This document shows, piece by piece, positions 56,879 to 64,000 of a DNA stretch of 64,000 nucleotides. The stretch spans positions 2,542,001 through 2,606,000 of the forward strand of contig NZ_RAPV01000001.1 in NCBI RefSeq assembly GCF_003610295.1, in the 5' to 3' direction. A program made the translations under genes and the position numbers. Position 1 is the stretch's first letter. The number at the start of each line of letters is the position of its first letter. This DNA comes from Paraburkholderia sp. BL23I1N1. Its GTDB lineage: Bacteria > Pseudomonadota > Gammaproteobacteria > Burkholderiales > Burkholderiaceae. The notes beneath the pieces are model-generated. The model was not told the origin of the DNA. It did no database searches and saw only the letters and a list, made by a program, of their open reading frames with translations.

Positions 56879-58396
56879 TCAGGCGGCCTTTGCCGACGGC
56901 AGCTTCGAGACAAGCCGCAGCGACACAGTCAGCCCTTCAAGCTGATAGTGAGGACGCAGAAAGAATTTCGACGTGTAGTAACCCGGATTGCCCTCCACCT
57001 CCTCGACCACCACTTCCGCCGCTGCGAGCGGACGGCGGGCCTTGGTTTCTTCGGACGAGTTCGCTGGGTCGCCATCGACGTACTGGAGAATCCAGTCCTG
57101 CAGCCAGCGCTGCATGTCGTCCTTTTCCTTGAAGCTGCCGACCTTGTCGCGCGCAATGCACTTGAGGTAATGCGCGAACCGGCTGCATGCGAAAAGGTAG
57201 GGCAACCGCGCGGCGAGATTCGCGTTTGCGGTCGCATCCGGATCCTCATATTCGATCGGCTTGTTCAGCGACTGCGCGCCGATGAAGGCCGCAAAATCCG
57301 AGTTCTTCTTGTGAACCAACGGCATGAAGCCGTTCTTCGCCAGCTCCGCTTCGCGCCGGTCGCTAATCGCTATTTCGGTCGGGCATTTCATGTCGACGCC
57401 GCCGTCATCGGTGGGGAATGCATGCACCGGCAAGTTCTCCACCGCACCGCCCGACTCGATACCGCGAATGCGCGAGCACCAGCCATAGGTTTTGAACGAG
57501 CGATTGATGTTGACCGCCATCGCGTACGCGGCATTCGACCATGCGTACCTGGACGCATCGGTACTCGCGGTGTCTTCCTCGAAGTCGAATTCCTCGACCG
57601 GGCTCGTCTTGGCCCCATACGGCAGGCGCGCGAGAAAGCGCGGCATGGCGAGGCCGATATAGCGCGAATCTTCGGAGTCGCGCAGCGAGCGCCATGCAGC
57701 GTGCTCGGGCGTCTGGAAGATCTTCGTCAGATCGCGCGGGTTCGCGAGCTCCTGCCATGAATCCATCAGCATCACCGCGGGGTCCGCGCCTGCGATGAAC
57801 GGCGCATGCGCCGCCGCGGAGATCTTGCCCACCTGCGTCAGGAAATCGACATCGGGGCTGCTGTTGTCGAAGTAGTAGTCCGCGACCAGCGCGCCGTACG
57901 GCTCGCCGCCGAACTGTCCGTATTCCTCCTCGTAAAGCTTCTTGAAGATGGGGCTCTGATCCCACGCCACGCCTTTATATTTGCGCAACGAGCGATGCAG
58001 ATCGCGCTTCGAGATGTTCATGACCCGCAGCTTCAGGCTTTCGTCGCTTTCCGTGTTCGTGACCAGATAATGCAGGCCGCGCCACGCGCTCTCCAGCTTC
58101 TGGAATTCATCGGTGTGGAGAATCACGTTGATCTGTGCGCTGAGCTTTTCATCGATCTTCGCAATCAACGATCCGATGCTCGCAAGCGCATCGTCCGACA
58201 CCCGATGCGTGTCGAGCAGGGCCTGCTCCGCCAGCGTGCGCACCGCGTTCTCGACGGCCTCGCGGGCCTTGTCGGTGCGCGGGCGAAACGCCTTTTGCAG
58301 CAGCTTCTGAAACTCGCCGGAGGAACTGGCGTCGTCGAGTTGCTGGTCGGCCGGCTGCTGCCCGTTAGTGGATTGCTCCAGGTTGGTATCTGCCAT
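56879..58396 (-). CDS. tssC: T6SS sheath large subunit TssC (VipB)
   Basis: This 505-aa protein has the TssC core (WRGLHYLVTNTESDE, SRYIGLAMPRFLARLPYG, FAHYLKCIARDKVGSF). It forms the contractile sheath with TssB. The ATG at 58396 is preferred over a GTG one codon upstream. AAGGA is positioned correctly. The gap to tssB is 10 nt. Confidence 0.96.
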   Translation of the reverse strand: MADTNLEQSTNGQQPADQQLDDASSSGEFQKLLQKAFRPRTDKAREAVENAVRTLAEQALLDTHRVSDDALASIGSLIAKIDEKLSAQINVILHTDEFQKLESAWRGLHYLVTNTESDESLKLRVMNISKRDLHRSLRKYKGVAWDQSPIFKKLYEEEYGQFGGEPYGALVADYYFDNSSPDVDFLTQVGKISAAAHAPFIAGADPAVMLMDSWQELANPRDLTKIFQTPEHAAWRSLRDSEDSRYIGLAMPRFLARLPYGAKTSPVEEFDFEEDTASTDASRYAWSNAAYAMAVNINRSFKTYGWCSRIRGIESGGAVENLPVHAFPTDDGGVDMKCPTEIAISDRREAELAKNGFMPLVHKKNSDFAAFIGAQSLNKPIEYEDPDATANANLAARLPYLFACSRFAHYLKCIARDKVGSFKEKDDMQRWLQDWILQYVDGDPANSSEETKARRPLAAAEVVVEEVEGNPGYYTSKFFLRPHYQLEGLTVSLRLVSKLPSAKAA

Positions 58397-58406
58397 CACG
58401 GTTCCT

Positions 58407-58928
58407 TTATTCCGAATCGTCGGTTTCGCTCGTTTGCGGCTTGGGCGCGGCAGCGAGCGCGCTCAGCAGCGCCGGGTCTTCGAGCAGCTGGCCGACGAGC
58501 TTTTCGGCGTCGGTCTTGCCGTCCATGTAGGTGAGCAGGTTCTGGAGCTGGCTGCGCGCCTCCAGCAATTTCGCGAGCGGCTCGACCTTGCGGGCGATCG
58601 CAGCCGGCGAGAAGTCGTCCATGCTCTCGAAGGTCATGTCGACGCCGATCTTTCCTTCGCCCGTCAGCGTGTTGTCGACGTGCATCGCGACGCGCGGCTT
58701 CATCGAGCGGAGCCGTTCGTCGAAGTTGTCGATATCGATTTCGACGAACTTGCGCTCGGCAACCGGCGGCAGCGGCTCTTGCGCCTGACCCGACAAGTCC
58801 GAAAGCACGCCCATCACGAAAGGCAGATTGACCTTCTTTTCCGAGCCATAGACCTCGACGTCGTATTCGATCTGCACACGCGGCGCGCGATTGCGCGCGA
58901 TGAACTTCTGACTGCTTTCCTTGGCCAT
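58407..58928 (-). CDS. tssB: T6SS sheath small subunit TssB (VipA)
   Basis: This 173-aa protein begins MAKESSQKFIARNRAPRVQI, typical of TssB, with LPFVMGVLSDLSG. It pairs with TssC in the sheath. The gap to tssA is 57 nt. Confidence 0.96.
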   Translation of the reverse strand: MAKESSQKFIARNRAPRVQIEYDVEVYGSEKKVNLPFVMGVLSDLSGQAQEPLPPVAERKFVEIDIDNFDERLRSMKPRVAMHVDNTLTGEGKIGVDMTFESMDDFSPAAIARKVEPLAKLLEARSQLQNLLTYMDGKTDAEKLVGQLLEDPALLSALAAAPKPQTSETDDSE

Positions 58929-58985
58929 TCTGTGATCCTCCTCGATGAAAACAATGCGATGCGGTGTAGCGCGACGCGATTCGAT

Positions 58986-60035
58986 TCAGCTGGCCGGCAA
59001 ATCGGCGGCCGCCGGTCCAATCACCTGAGTCAATTGCGCGAGCCCCTCCGGCGCGAGTTCCTTGAGCAGATCGACGAACGATTTGTCGATCAGGCCGCGC
59101 GCGCGTGCGAGAAGGAGCGGCACCGGACTCGCGGGCTCATGCCTTGCGTAATACGCGCACAGGCGGTCCAGCGTCGCGGCGACATCCGTGCGGCTCGATA
59201 TCACGTCGCCTGCCGCCATGGGCCGCGCTTCGGTGGCGCGACCGTCCGTCGGCGTGGCGATGTCCAAGGCAACGCCCTGCTTCTTCAGACACCCGCCCAA
59301 TAGCGCGCCCGCGCGGCGAAGCAAGGTCTTGAGCCCGTCCAGTTCGAGCGCCTGGGTCACGCCCACGCGCTCTGTCAACACGCTTTCGAGCCACTCGGCA
59401 TTGGCGAGTGCCGTGTCGGCCGAGGTCTTCGTGCGCATCGCGTCATCCAGCGACGCGGCAGCGGCCACTTCGATCTCCGACAGGATCATGACCACACGCC
59501 CGTCGGGAGCAACGGACTCGCCGTTTGCATACAACCACTCGCGCAAGGTGACAGGCACGTCATGCGGCACGAGCCGGGAATCCATCAGCTCCGCGAGCAG
59601 ACCGGTTGCATCCACGAATTCGGCGAGTGCGTTGATCCGCACCGTCGGATCGTTGCAGTCGCTCGCATCGAGTTGCGGATGCACGTGATCCCAGTTGTGA
59701 TCGAGAAGCGTCGCGGCGAGCGCGAGACCATCTGCGAGCCCTGCCATACCCTCGCGAGCAAGCCGCGCTCGCGCAAGCCACGCGACCACACGCAGGTCTC
59801 GCGTGTGCGCCATCAACTCAGCGCTCAGGGCGTCCGCCGCGGCCCAGTCGGGCGGTACAGCGGCGACGAGCGTCGCACCGTATTCCGCTTCGGGACGTCC
59901 GCTAACGGCTTCCTCGAGTTCGCGGAATCGTGGGTCGTATTCGAGATCGGGTCCGCACGGCGCTTCATCCGATAGCGCGTCCAGCCATTTCGTCCAATCC
60001 TGATGAGCGATGAATTCAGTTTTCATGGTTTGCAT
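58986..60035 (-). CDS. tssA: T6SS cap/assembly protein TssA
   Basis: This 349-aa protein has the ImpA N-terminal domain (CGPDLEYDPRFRELEEAVSG) and a C-terminal helical region with LDRLCAYYARHEPASPVPLL. It is the first gene of the T6SS operon. Two ATGs three codons apart (60035 and 60026) are possible, with no clear ribosome-binding site for either. An ECF-type promoter motif lies 58-83 nt upstream. Confidence 0.93.
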   Translation of the reverse strand: MQTMKTEFIAHQDWTKWLDALSDEAPCGPDLEYDPRFRELEEAVSGRPEAEYGATLVAAVPPDWAAADALSAELMAHTRDLRVVAWLARARLAREGMAGLADGLALAATLLDHNWDHVHPQLDASDCNDPTVRINALAEFVDATGLLAELMDSRLVPHDVPVTLREWLYANGESVAPDGRVVMILSEIEVAAAASLDDAMRTKTSADTALANAEWLESVLTERVGVTQALELDGLKTLLRRAGALLGGCLKKQGVALDIATPTDGRATEARPMAAGDVISSRTDVAATLDRLCAYYARHEPASPVPLLLARARGLIDKSFVDLLKELAPEGLAQLTQVIGPAAADLPAS

Positions 60036-60092
60036 GGCACATGGAACTCGGGTAGTCGCTTCGCCTGCTCGCTTGTTTCTCTTGCTTCAGAC

Positions 60093-60118
60093 AACACGCG
60101 GAAGGCTTCATCTATTCC
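60093..60118 (-). promoter_or_regulatory. ECF-type promoter motif upstream of the T6SS operon
   Basis: On the minus strand GATG then GGAATA (60118-60113), 15 bases, then GTGTT (60097-60093) followed by GTC. This is the only candidate promoter I can see in the 159-nt gap before tssA that matches other promoters of the window. It predicts that the whole tssA-tagF operon is ECF-dependent. Confidence 0.65.
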
Positions 60119-60194
60119 ATCGCTCTATAAATGTAGTTATCCAAATTAATGCAACTGGTCGTGATTCACAAGATGTATCCTCCGCCGCCGCTTG

Positions 60195-60698
60195 CTACTT
60201 GAAAAAAGTATAGGTGGCGATATACGGCGAACTGCCCGTCGCATGTTCGACGGTGCACGGCGCGCTCGGCGCGGCGCCGCCTGCGGTCCTCGTGCGTTGC
60301 ACGTAGCGCACCTCGCTCAACATGCCCTTCCCGCCCGTCGAGCGTGTTTCCAGCAGGAGTTGCGGCACGCCGTTCGGCGTTTCGCTCGGCATCTGTGCGA
60401 GGACATGGCCCACGATCCGGCTACCGTCACGGGCTTCCCATGAGGGTCCCGCCGAATGCTCGACCACCGCCGCCCCGGCCGCGTCAAACAACGTGGCGCG
60501 CGGACTGCTGAACACCCAGCCTAGCGTGTGGTTCGCATCGTATTCGCACGAGTAAATCTGGACGCCGGACGCGGTTGTGCTCAAGAGCGCTCGCGCATCG
60601 GGTGGGTCGATCGACGCGGCGCCGGCCGACGTGCTGACTACGGCCAACAGCCATCCGGCGCTGATCGAACGGCGCGTTCTGCGTGACAAGCGAATCAT
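60195..60698 (-). CDS. DUF3455 exported protein
   Basis: This 167-aa protein has a basic N-terminus (MIRLSRRTRR), a signal peptide ending GAASIDPP, and the DUF3455 core (GVQIYSCEYDAN, then SPRATLFDAAGAAVVEHSAGP, cut). GGGAG precedes the ATG. It follows the superoxide dismutase gene by 56 nt and is probably co-transcribed from the same ECF-type promoter. It is not a TssJ lipoprotein: it has no lipobox or TssJ pattern. Function is unknown. Confidence 0.82.
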   Translation of the reverse strand: MIRLSRRTRRSISAGWLLAVVSTSAGAASIDPPDARALLSTTASGVQIYSCEYDANHTLGWVFSSPRATLFDAAGAAVVEHSAGPSWEARDGSRIVGHVLAQMPSETPNGVPQLLLETRSTGGKGMLSEVRYVQRTRTAGGAAPSAPCTVEHATGSSPYIATYTFFK

Positions 60699-60754
60699 GG
60701 CGATGCTCCCTTTTGACCCGATACGATGAAAGCCTGCAACCTGCCCGCCCTTCC

Positions 60755-61510
60755 TCAGACGCGGTCGAGATTGGCCGAGGCGAACGCCCAGTTCAGGTGG
60801 CCCGACACCGTCGCGACCAGATAGTCCGGCCGGCGGTTCTGATAGTCCAGGTAGTACGCATGCTCCCATACGTCGACGGTGAGCAGCGGCACGAGTCCGC
60901 GAGTAAACGGCGTTTCCGCGTTGCTCGTCTTGACGATCGCGAGTTCGCCGCGATCGAGCACGAGCCATCCCCAGCCACTGCCGAACTGCGATGCCGAAGT
61001 CGCGACGAGCGTCTTCGCGAGTGCATCGACCGAACCGAACTTGCGGACGATTGCCGCCTGAAGCTTCTCGCTGGGCGCGCTCGGCGCCGGGCTCAGCGAG
61101 TTCCAGTAGAAGTTGTGGTTCCATGCCTGCGCGGCGTTGTTGAAGACGTCTGCAAGCGCGGGCTGGTCATGTGACTGCATGATGATCTGCTCGAGCGATG
61201 CCTGTTCGAGCGGCGTGCCGGCAAGAAGCTTGTGCAGATTGTCGAAATAGGCCTTGTGATGCTTGCCATGATGAATGCCGATGGTGCGCGCCGAAATAGC
61301 CGGTTCGAGCGCATTGTCGGCCCATGGCAGTGGCGGCAGCGTTTGCCGCGACGAGCCGAGAAATGCCGGAACGACGCTCGTCGCCATGCTTGCTGCGGGC
61401 TCGGCGTCGTGGGCGGTCGCGCCGTAGGCAATCTTCGAAAGCAGCACGCTGAACGAGGCCACGGACCCTGCCGCCATCAGGCGCCGCCGTGAAATGAGGG
61501 AATTGAGCAT
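60755..61510 (-). CDS. Exported Fe/Mn superoxide dismutase (twin-arginine signal)
   Basis: This 251-aa protein has all four metal ligands of Fe/Mn SOD: His80, His132, Asp213 and His217 (DVWEHAYYLDYQNRRPDYL, cut). The first ~45 residues, with SRRRLMAAG followed by a hydrophobic stretch, form a twin-arginine signal, so the enzyme acts in the periplasm after folding with its metal. Cytoplasmic SodB lacks this. It has an ECF-type promoter and leads a two-gene unit with the DUF3455 gene. Confidence 0.88.
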   Translation of the reverse strand: MLNSLISRRRLMAAGSVASFSVLLSKIAYGATAHDAEPAASMATSVVPAFLGSSRQTLPPLPWADNALEPAISARTIGIHHGKHHKAYFDNLHKLLAGTPLEQASLEQIIMQSHDQPALADVFNNAAQAWNHNFYWNSLSPAPSAPSEKLQAAIVRKFGSVDALAKTLVATSASQFGSGWGWLVLDRGELAIVKTSNAETPFTRGLVPLLTVDVWEHAYYLDYQNRRPDYLVATVSGHLNWAFASANLDRV

Positions 61511-61560
61511 GTCTGAACCTGTTGTTGTGTGGGCGACCGGTTCATCCGGCCTGCTGACAC

Positions 61561-61586
61561 AACAGTTCGTCATTGCGATCTATTCC
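61561..61586 (-). promoter_or_regulatory. ECF-type promoter motif upstream of the exported SOD gene
   Basis: On the minus strand ATG then GGAATA (61586-61581), 15 bases, then CTGTT (61565-61561) followed by GTG. The same CTGTTGTG extension occurs in the FecR-type gene promoter. The motif ends about 50 nt before the start codon. Confidence 0.65.
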
Positions 61587-61621
61587 ATGTCGTTCAGAAA
61601 TCTCTCCGCCGGGCCACCGAT

Positions 61622-61647
61622 GGAATAAGCAGCGTTTCCCGGCTGTT
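61622..61647 (+). promoter_or_regulatory. ECF-type promoter motif upstream of the 232-aa unknown gene
   Basis: GATG then GGAATA (61622-61627), 15 bases, then CTGTT (61643-61647). It is divergent from the SOD promoter, with 35 bases between the two -35 elements. The motif ends 35 nt before the ATG at 61683. Confidence 0.65.
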
Positions 61648-61682
61648 CCTTGCACATGTAGAAACCGCCGGCCGGAGATGAA

Positions 61683-62381
61683 ATGAAAGCGAAAATGACC
61701 ATCGACAACCTGTCGATTCCCTACGAAAAAATTACAACGGTTGGAGGCCGCCTTTCGACCGAGCCTGCCGGCCATCACTTCGATCTGAGTTTTCGCGTCA
61801 ACGTGAAGCCACGTCTGTTCGGCAAGTTGTCGGGCACAGACATCGACAGTCCGGTGCTGCAATGGAACGAGCGCATCGAATGGTTCCGCTACGATGATTC
61901 GACGCAGCAATGGGAGTTTGTCGACGAAGTCGCCAAAGACATGTATGCGTTCAAGCCGACCTCGAACACGTTCAGGATCTGGCATTCGTACCGGTATCTG
62001 ATGGCAACGGACGACACCAACCATCCACCAGCCGCGCTCAAGGCGATGAAAAGCGATGACGAAGCGCGAAAGTGGATTGCGGAGAACGGTTTCTCGTGGA
62101 ACCTGGCGATTCGCGACGTGCCGGCGATGGGAATCGCGGGCGGTTCGGGCGGCGGCGGTGGCGATAGTCTCGTGACTGGCGACACGCGGCGTCGCGTGAT
62201 CTATTTCGATCTGGGATTTTCAGGCCACGCGGAGCGCGTGAGGCTCGTGCAAATACTGGAGACGTTCAAGGGAAAGCTCACGATCTGCCATCTGATTCGA
62301 GGCGACATCCAGAAAGCGACAGTGGACCATCCGGACAATCTCGACCGATGGCGGTTTCAATTGGCGACGTGCGCTCGCTGA
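61683..62381 (+). CDS. Unknown 232-aa cytoplasmic protein, ECF-regulon candidate
   Basis: This protein has no signal peptide or membrane helix. Its N-terminal ~115 residues look beta-rich (HHFDLSFRVNVKPRLFG, then VLQWNERIEWFRYDD) and end in a short helical segment. A run GGSGGGGGD near residue 160 forms a linker. The C-terminal ~60 residues (RVIYFDLGFSG, ILETFKGKLTICHL) form a second small domain. GGAGA precedes the ATG. I do not recognise the family. It is divergent from the exported SOD gene with matching promoters. Confidence 0.8.
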   Translation: MKAKMTIDNLSIPYEKITTVGGRLSTEPAGHHFDLSFRVNVKPRLFGKLSGTDIDSPVLQWNERIEWFRYDDSTQQWEFVDEVAKDMYAFKPTSNTFRIWHSYRYLMATDDTNHPPAALKAMKSDDEARKWIAENGFSWNLAIRDVPAMGIAGGSGGGGGDSLVTGDTRRRVIYFDLGFSGHAERVRLVQILETFKGKLTICHLIRGDIQKATVDHPDNLDRWRFQLATCAR

Positions 62382-62665
62382 TCGAACTCAACCACGCATG
62401 GCGGGCCATTTGGGGACGACCTGCTGGGTACGACCTGCCACCGCGCGAAACGCCAGGCAACGCCCCAATGCGACCGATCGAAAAATACAATGTCGATCAC
62501 CATCGACATTCATGAAGCGGACGCCCACAATCCACTGCGATGACAATGTCATTCACAATTGTTTTAAGTACGGCCTGCTTTACCTGAACGTTCAGGCAGC
62601 AGGGGCACAACGGCTATCTGACTCCTGAGCGCATCGACACCTGAACCTTCAACGAGGTCCGCGGC

Positions 62666-62941
62666 ATGACGAATGATCTTTTGGAACTTGCTATCGAGGC
62701 CCATGGAGGCCTTGCGCGCTGGAATGCGTTCAGAACGCTCGACGCCGAAATGTCGATTACAGGCGGCATCTGGCATGTCATGCAGAAGCCGGATATTTTC
62801 AGGCACAGCGTCGTCGCAATGGATACGCACGCCCAGCGTGTCGGAATGCGGCCGTTCACAGCGCCCGATCGACACTCCATTTTTACCCCGGGCCGCGTCG
62901 CCGTCGAATCGACCGACGGGCGCGGGTTCTGGTGCAAATAG
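62666..62941 (+). pseudogene. 5' fragment of a gene truncated by IS6-family insertion
   Basis: The frame begins [20 protein letters not shown] and reads normally to about residue 86. It then runs into the left inverted repeat of the insertion element, so the last five codons (GFWCK and the stop) are IS-derived. The family, as I remember it, is a ~250-aa conserved protein of unknown function. Its 3' part is not found to the right of the element within this window. GAGG precedes the ATG. Confidence 0.75.
62925..62938 (+). repeat. Left terminal inverted repeat of the IS6 element
   Basis: GGTTCTGGTGCAAA, differing at one position from the right end. Confidence 0.8.
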
Positions 62942-62990
62942 GCTCGGCGAATCGGTTAAAGTATCCAGCCTAACAATCTGGTGGTCGGTG

Positions 62991-63710
62991 ATGAGCAAGC
63001 GCAAAGGCCTGGAGGCGTTGTTTGATGGGCGGCATTTTGATCGGGAGGTCATCATTCTCTGCGTGCGCTGGTACCTTCGCTACAAGCTCAGCCTGCGCGA
63101 TATCGTCGAGATGATGGCCGAGCGCGGTTTGTCGCTGGTGCACACCACGATCATGCGCTGGGTGAAGCGCTTCACGCCGGAGTTCGTCAAGCGTTGGAAT
63201 CGTTTTGGCATACCCACAGGGCGGTCATGGCGTGTTGACGAAACCTACCTGAAGGTTCGTGGCAAATGGGTTTATCTGTACCGTGCAGTAGATCGAGCCG
63301 GCCAGACGGTAGACTTCATGCTCAGAGCGAAGCGCGACGTGGCCGCGGCCAAAGCCTTTTTCAGCAAGGCAATCAAACATCAGGGCCAGCCGCCGCAGAC
63401 GATCACGCTCGATGGGTATGTCGCCTCACACCGGGCGGTGCGCGAGATGAAGGCCGATGGCCTGCTGCCTGAGGACACGAATATCCGGTCCTCGAAGTAC
63501 CTGAACAATCTGATCGAGCAGGACCATCGAAACATCAAGTCCAGAACGAACGTGATGCTCGGTTTCAAACGATTCAGGAATGCCGTGACCACGATTTCAG
63601 GCATCGAATTGATGCATCGCATTCGCAAGGGTCAGTTCAACTTCTCCATGCTCGGGCTTAAAGATACAGCTGCGCTCGCTGTCTGGAATGCTGTCCTGTT
63701 CAATCGATAA
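62991..63710 (+). CDS. IS6-family transposase
   Basis: This 239-aa DDE transposase is the typical IS26-type length. It has [17 protein letters not shown] in the helix-turn-helix region, first Asp in [21 protein letters not shown] (cut), second Asp in TLDGYVASH, and Glu in [13 protein letters not shown]. The frame is intact, so the element may be active. The start is the ATG at 62991. Confidence 0.95.
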   Translation: MSKRKGLEALFDGRHFDREVIILCVRWYLRYKLSLRDIVEMMAERGLSLVHTTIMRWVKRFTPEFVKRWNRFGIPTGRSWRVDETYLKVRGKWVYLYRAVDRAGQTVDFMLRAKRDVAAAKAFFSKAIKHQGQPPQTITLDGYVASHRAVREMKADGLLPEDTNIRSSKYLNNLIEQDHRNIKSRTNVMLGFKRFRNAVTTISGIELMHRIRKGQFNFSMLGLKDTAALAVWNAVLFNR

Positions 63711-63751
63711 GGTATCCATATCTATTGGAAAAATCTCGGCCTGACCAGCCA

Positions 63752-63765
63752 TTTGCACCAGAGCC
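63752..63765 (-). repeat. Right terminal inverted repeat of the IS6 element
   Basis: Reading inward on the minus strand it is GGCTCTGGTGCAAA, matching the left end at 13 of 14 bases. Confidence 0.8.
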
Positions 63766-64000
63766 CACAGGACCAGGCTTGACCCTTGGGCAGCCCGGCA
63801 CTGCCGGGCGTCGGCGACCCGGCGCGCATTTTTATATCACAATGAAATATAATCGTGACGACGCGTTTTTTTGTTTCACGAGGATTTTGCCGTAAGGTGC
63901 GGCCTCGTCCCATGTTATACCGCCCCCTTACTTTCCTATTCAAATCTTGTCCCGCTACGCCCTCATCCGCTGGTTTTCCAGCTTTGCCCCCCACCCTATT
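63766..64000. other. AT-richer flank right of the IS element, no supported gene
   Basis: This region has lower GC than the rest of the window. It includes a near-palindrome at 63793-63809 (8-bp arms around one base) and an AT-rich stretch at 63830-63885. A 90-codon minus-strand frame runs into the IS end and has no family resemblance I can see. The sequence is unrelated to the gene truncated on the left. Confidence 0.4.

Larger units (their letters stand above)
62925..63765 (+). mobile_element. IS6-family insertion sequence, apparently complete (841 bp)
   Basis: It is bounded by 14-bp inverted repeats that match at 13 of 14 positions and resemble the IS6/IS26 GGC-x-CTG-x-TGCAAA ends. It contains one intact transposase gene. 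The flanking octamers (CGGGCGCG on the left, CACAGGAC on the right) differ, so there is no target duplication. This is common after IS6-type cointegrate or deletion events. Confidence 0.85.

Noticed and set aside
60195..60698. The small exported DUF3455 protein considered as the missing TssJ
   Set aside because: It has no lipobox Cys after the signal and its core is DUF3455-like, not the TssJ beta-sandwich pattern.
63722..63994. 90-codon minus-strand frame at the right edge
   Set aside because: Half of it lies in the IS end and the AT-rich flank, with no ribosome-binding site or family resemblance.

Overview
The window looks like chromosomal DNA of a Burkholderiaceae bacterium, most likely Paraburkholderia, Caballeronia or a close relative. 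It is GC-rich, carries many LysR/GntR-controlled catabolic operons, and has a monomeric NADP isocitrate dehydrogenase and a complete-looking type VI secretion (T6SS) operon. The species call is inference. I found no tRNA, rRNA or CRISPR array.

Layout. 1-7.3 kb: an allantoin/ureide catabolic cluster on the minus strand (GntR regulator, NCS1 permease, allantoin racemase, allantoinase PuuE, UraD, allantoicase, ureidoglycolate lyase). 7.3-13.3 kb: housekeeping genes (LD-carboxypeptidase, TadA, a DUF1992 protein, a 2H phosphoesterase, monomeric Icd). 13.5-15.2 kb: a decayed LysR gene and a PAS-LuxR regulator. 15.5-24.9 kb: alcohol dehydrogenase, NCS1 permease, aldehyde dehydrogenase, an ABC binding protein and an agmatinase-family ureohydrolase, interleaved with two paralogous LysR genes. 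25.2-30.1 kb: an acyl-CoA dehydrogenase/SDR/APH-kinase/histidine-phosphatase operon resembling hydroxyacid (levulinate-type) catabolism, with a LysR gene. 30.6-33.8 kb: a lipoprotein, a stand-alone deaminase-fold protein and a catalase-like haem protein. 33.9-40 kb: a signalling block (ECF sigma factor, two tandem anti-sigma paralogues, FecR-type protein, c-haem/HAMP sensor, Ser/Thr kinase). 40-60 kb: a 14-gene T6SS operon transcribed leftward from tssA to tagF. 60.2-62.4 kb: a DUF3455 protein, an exported superoxide dismutase and an unknown protein. 62.7-64 kb: a gene truncated by an intact IS6-family element.

The most interesting observation is one two-part promoter-like motif, GGAATA, then 14-15 bases, then nTGTT. 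It occurs upstream of six transcription units: the deaminase-fold gene, the second anti-sigma paralogue, the FecR-type gene, the T6SS operon (tssA), the exported superoxide dismutase and the divergent unknown gene. The architecture matches an ECF sigma-factor promoter, and an ECF gene sits in the middle of the set. I infer that one ECF pathway couples envelope or oxidative stress to T6SS deployment and brings in a deaminase-fold protein and an uncharacterised 232-aa protein. Both are candidates for cargo or accessory proteins. The T6SS operon itself has no tssJ, no PAAR gene and no obvious effector/immunity pair.
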